From Thermococcus piezophilus (GTDB lineage Archaea; Methanobacteriota_B; Thermococci; Thermococcales; Thermococcaceae), in the NCBI RefSeq assembly GCF_001647085.1, contig NZ_CP015520.1:1570219-1634218 (forward strand): a DNA stretch of 64,000 nucleotides, given 5' to 3'. The notes beneath the pieces were generated by a model. The model was not told the origin of the DNA. It did not search any database and saw only the letters and a program-made list of their open reading frames with translations. How positions within the stretch are numbered: position 1 is the first letter of the stretch; each line of letters starts with the position of its first letter. Positions 63,424 through 64,000 of the stretch are shown here, in pieces. The translations under genes and the position numbers were made by a program.

Positions 63424-64000
63424 TCACCACGTGAGGAGCTGCCAGTCGAGGAGCCCTTCCTCAACTATGTACCTCCACGCCTCCCTGCACACTGGTTCAA
63501 GCTTCTCGAGGTGGCCGATGTCCTGCGTTGCCGAGAACTTCTTTATCACCCTGCCAATTTTTCGGTCATGGTCGGTCAGGCAGTTGTGGGGGCCTCTCTT
63601 GGAGCCCGCTCCTACCGGGTCGCTGAGGATTCTCTTGTTGGGAAAATGCCTCTTTGCCCACAGAAGAACCTCCACGGCACTCCAGAGCCACGGCGGGCGG
63701 TATTCACTCTTCTCCCAGAGCCTCTCGTAGAGCGTGCCCTTCTGGATGTCGGTGATGTTTATCGAAAAGGTATCCGTGTAGGGCTCCGCCCGAATAATGC
63801 TCTCCTTCACGTCCTCAATCCCATCGCGCTCGCTCAGGAATATCGGCTTGAGCAGGAGGTAGGTCTTGACCTTGGCGCCAGCCTCGTGGGTTATCTCCGC
63901 CGCCCTCACGAAGTCATCGAAGGTGTTGCCCTTGTTTATGCTCACATCGGAGATATCGTCGTTTGCCGTTTCAAGGCCTATCGCTACCTCGAAGTGCTTG
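63424..64000 (-). CDS. Radical SAM archaeosine biosynthesis protein RaSEA, N-terminus outside window
   Basis: The last 191 codons of a radical SAM protein; the N-terminal part with the CxxxCxxC cluster lies beyond 64000. Visible are FEVAIGLETANDDISDVSINKG, VRAAEITHEAGAKVKTYLLLKP, SINITDIQKGTLYERLW and SDPVGAGSKRGPHNC, all matching the archaeal RaSEA/Elp3-like family. With ArcS it turns preQ0-lysine-tRNA into archaeosine at tRNA position 15. The frame is continuous to the right edge. Confidence 0.82.
   Translation of the reverse strand, partial: KHFEVAIGLETANDDISDVSINKGNTFDDFVRAAEITHEAGAKVKTYLLLKPIFLSERDGIEDVKESIIRAEPYTDTFSINITDIQKGTLYERLWEKSEYRPPWLWSAVEVLLWAKRHFPNKRILSDPVGAGSKRGPHNCLTDHDRKIGRVIKKFSATQDIGHLEKLEPVCREAWRYIVEEGLLDWQLLTW

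Noticed and set aside
1-64000. CRISPR array or insertion sequence
   Set aside because: No regularly spaced direct repeats, cas genes, transposase or terminal inverted repeats seen on either strand.

Overview
This window is chromosomal DNA from a hyperthermophilic archaeon of the order Thermococcales, most likely a Thermococcus. I infer this from the families present: a soluble NiFe sulfhydrogenase operon (hydBGDA), a formate transporter and formate dehydrogenase module, membrane LonB protease, KEOPS subunit Pcc1, the RecJ-like nuclease GAN, archaeal SAM synthetase, tandem 2-oxoacid:ferredoxin oxidoreductases, an archaeal initiator tRNA, and order-specific families of the DUF2666 and DUF2226 type. 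Start sites follow the expected pattern, GGTGAT or GGAGGTG about 4-8 bases before ATG, GTG or TTG.

Layout. 1-2.6 kb holds a truncated M50 protease and both subunits of phosphomevalonate dehydratase. 2.6-4.3 kb is AT-richer and holds an interrupted secreted protein gene, the initiator tRNA, and two decayed gene remnants. 4.4-8.3 kb is an information-processing block (rps15, gan, pcc1, rps3ae, a THUMP protein). 8.3-12.3 kb carries small regulators and enzymes (DUF92, Lrp, MazG, ArsR, JAMM, RidA, DUF2666) and two C/D-box guide RNAs. 12.3-16.9 kb has lonB, sufCB and a small membrane protein. 16.9-28.9 kb is the energy module: a hydrogenase protease and hydBGDA on the minus strand, divergent from a formate transporter, fdhA, three Fe-S proteins and a GltD-like flavoprotein, followed by an iron alcohol dehydrogenase. 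29-33 kb holds two Thr-rich surface proteins, a CBS-HTH regulator, an H/ACA-type RNA and an EamA transporter. 33.7-40 kb has another C/D RNA, DUF2226, a RCK-DHH protein, ribK, endonuclease V, translin and a second H/ACA-type RNA. 40-57.9 kb is mostly housekeeping genes (mat, AK6, htpX, aromatic aminotransferase, NodU-type carbamoyltransferase, proS, a 2-hydroxyacid dehydrogenase, M42 peptidase, TSUP exporter, metG). It includes a secreted helical protein paired with a membrane-anchored winged-helix protein. 57.9-63.3 kb is a tandem 2-oxoacid:ferredoxin oxidoreductase operon. The window ends inside a radical SAM archaeosine gene.

Function. The central module plausibly couples formate oxidation to NADP(H) and H2 through Fdh, Fe-S carriers, the flavoprotein and the soluble hydrogenase. 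The oxidoreductases at the right end make or use reduced ferredoxin from peptide fermentation.

Sequence quality. At least seven genes are broken by what looks like exactly one missing base, usually where a G pair or an A run would have been. This pattern suggests base-calling errors more than true pseudogenes. I therefore give full-length coordinates for these genes and flag the break.

The least obvious content is five structured small RNAs in the gaps between genes: three C/D-box and two double-hairpin H/ACA-type.
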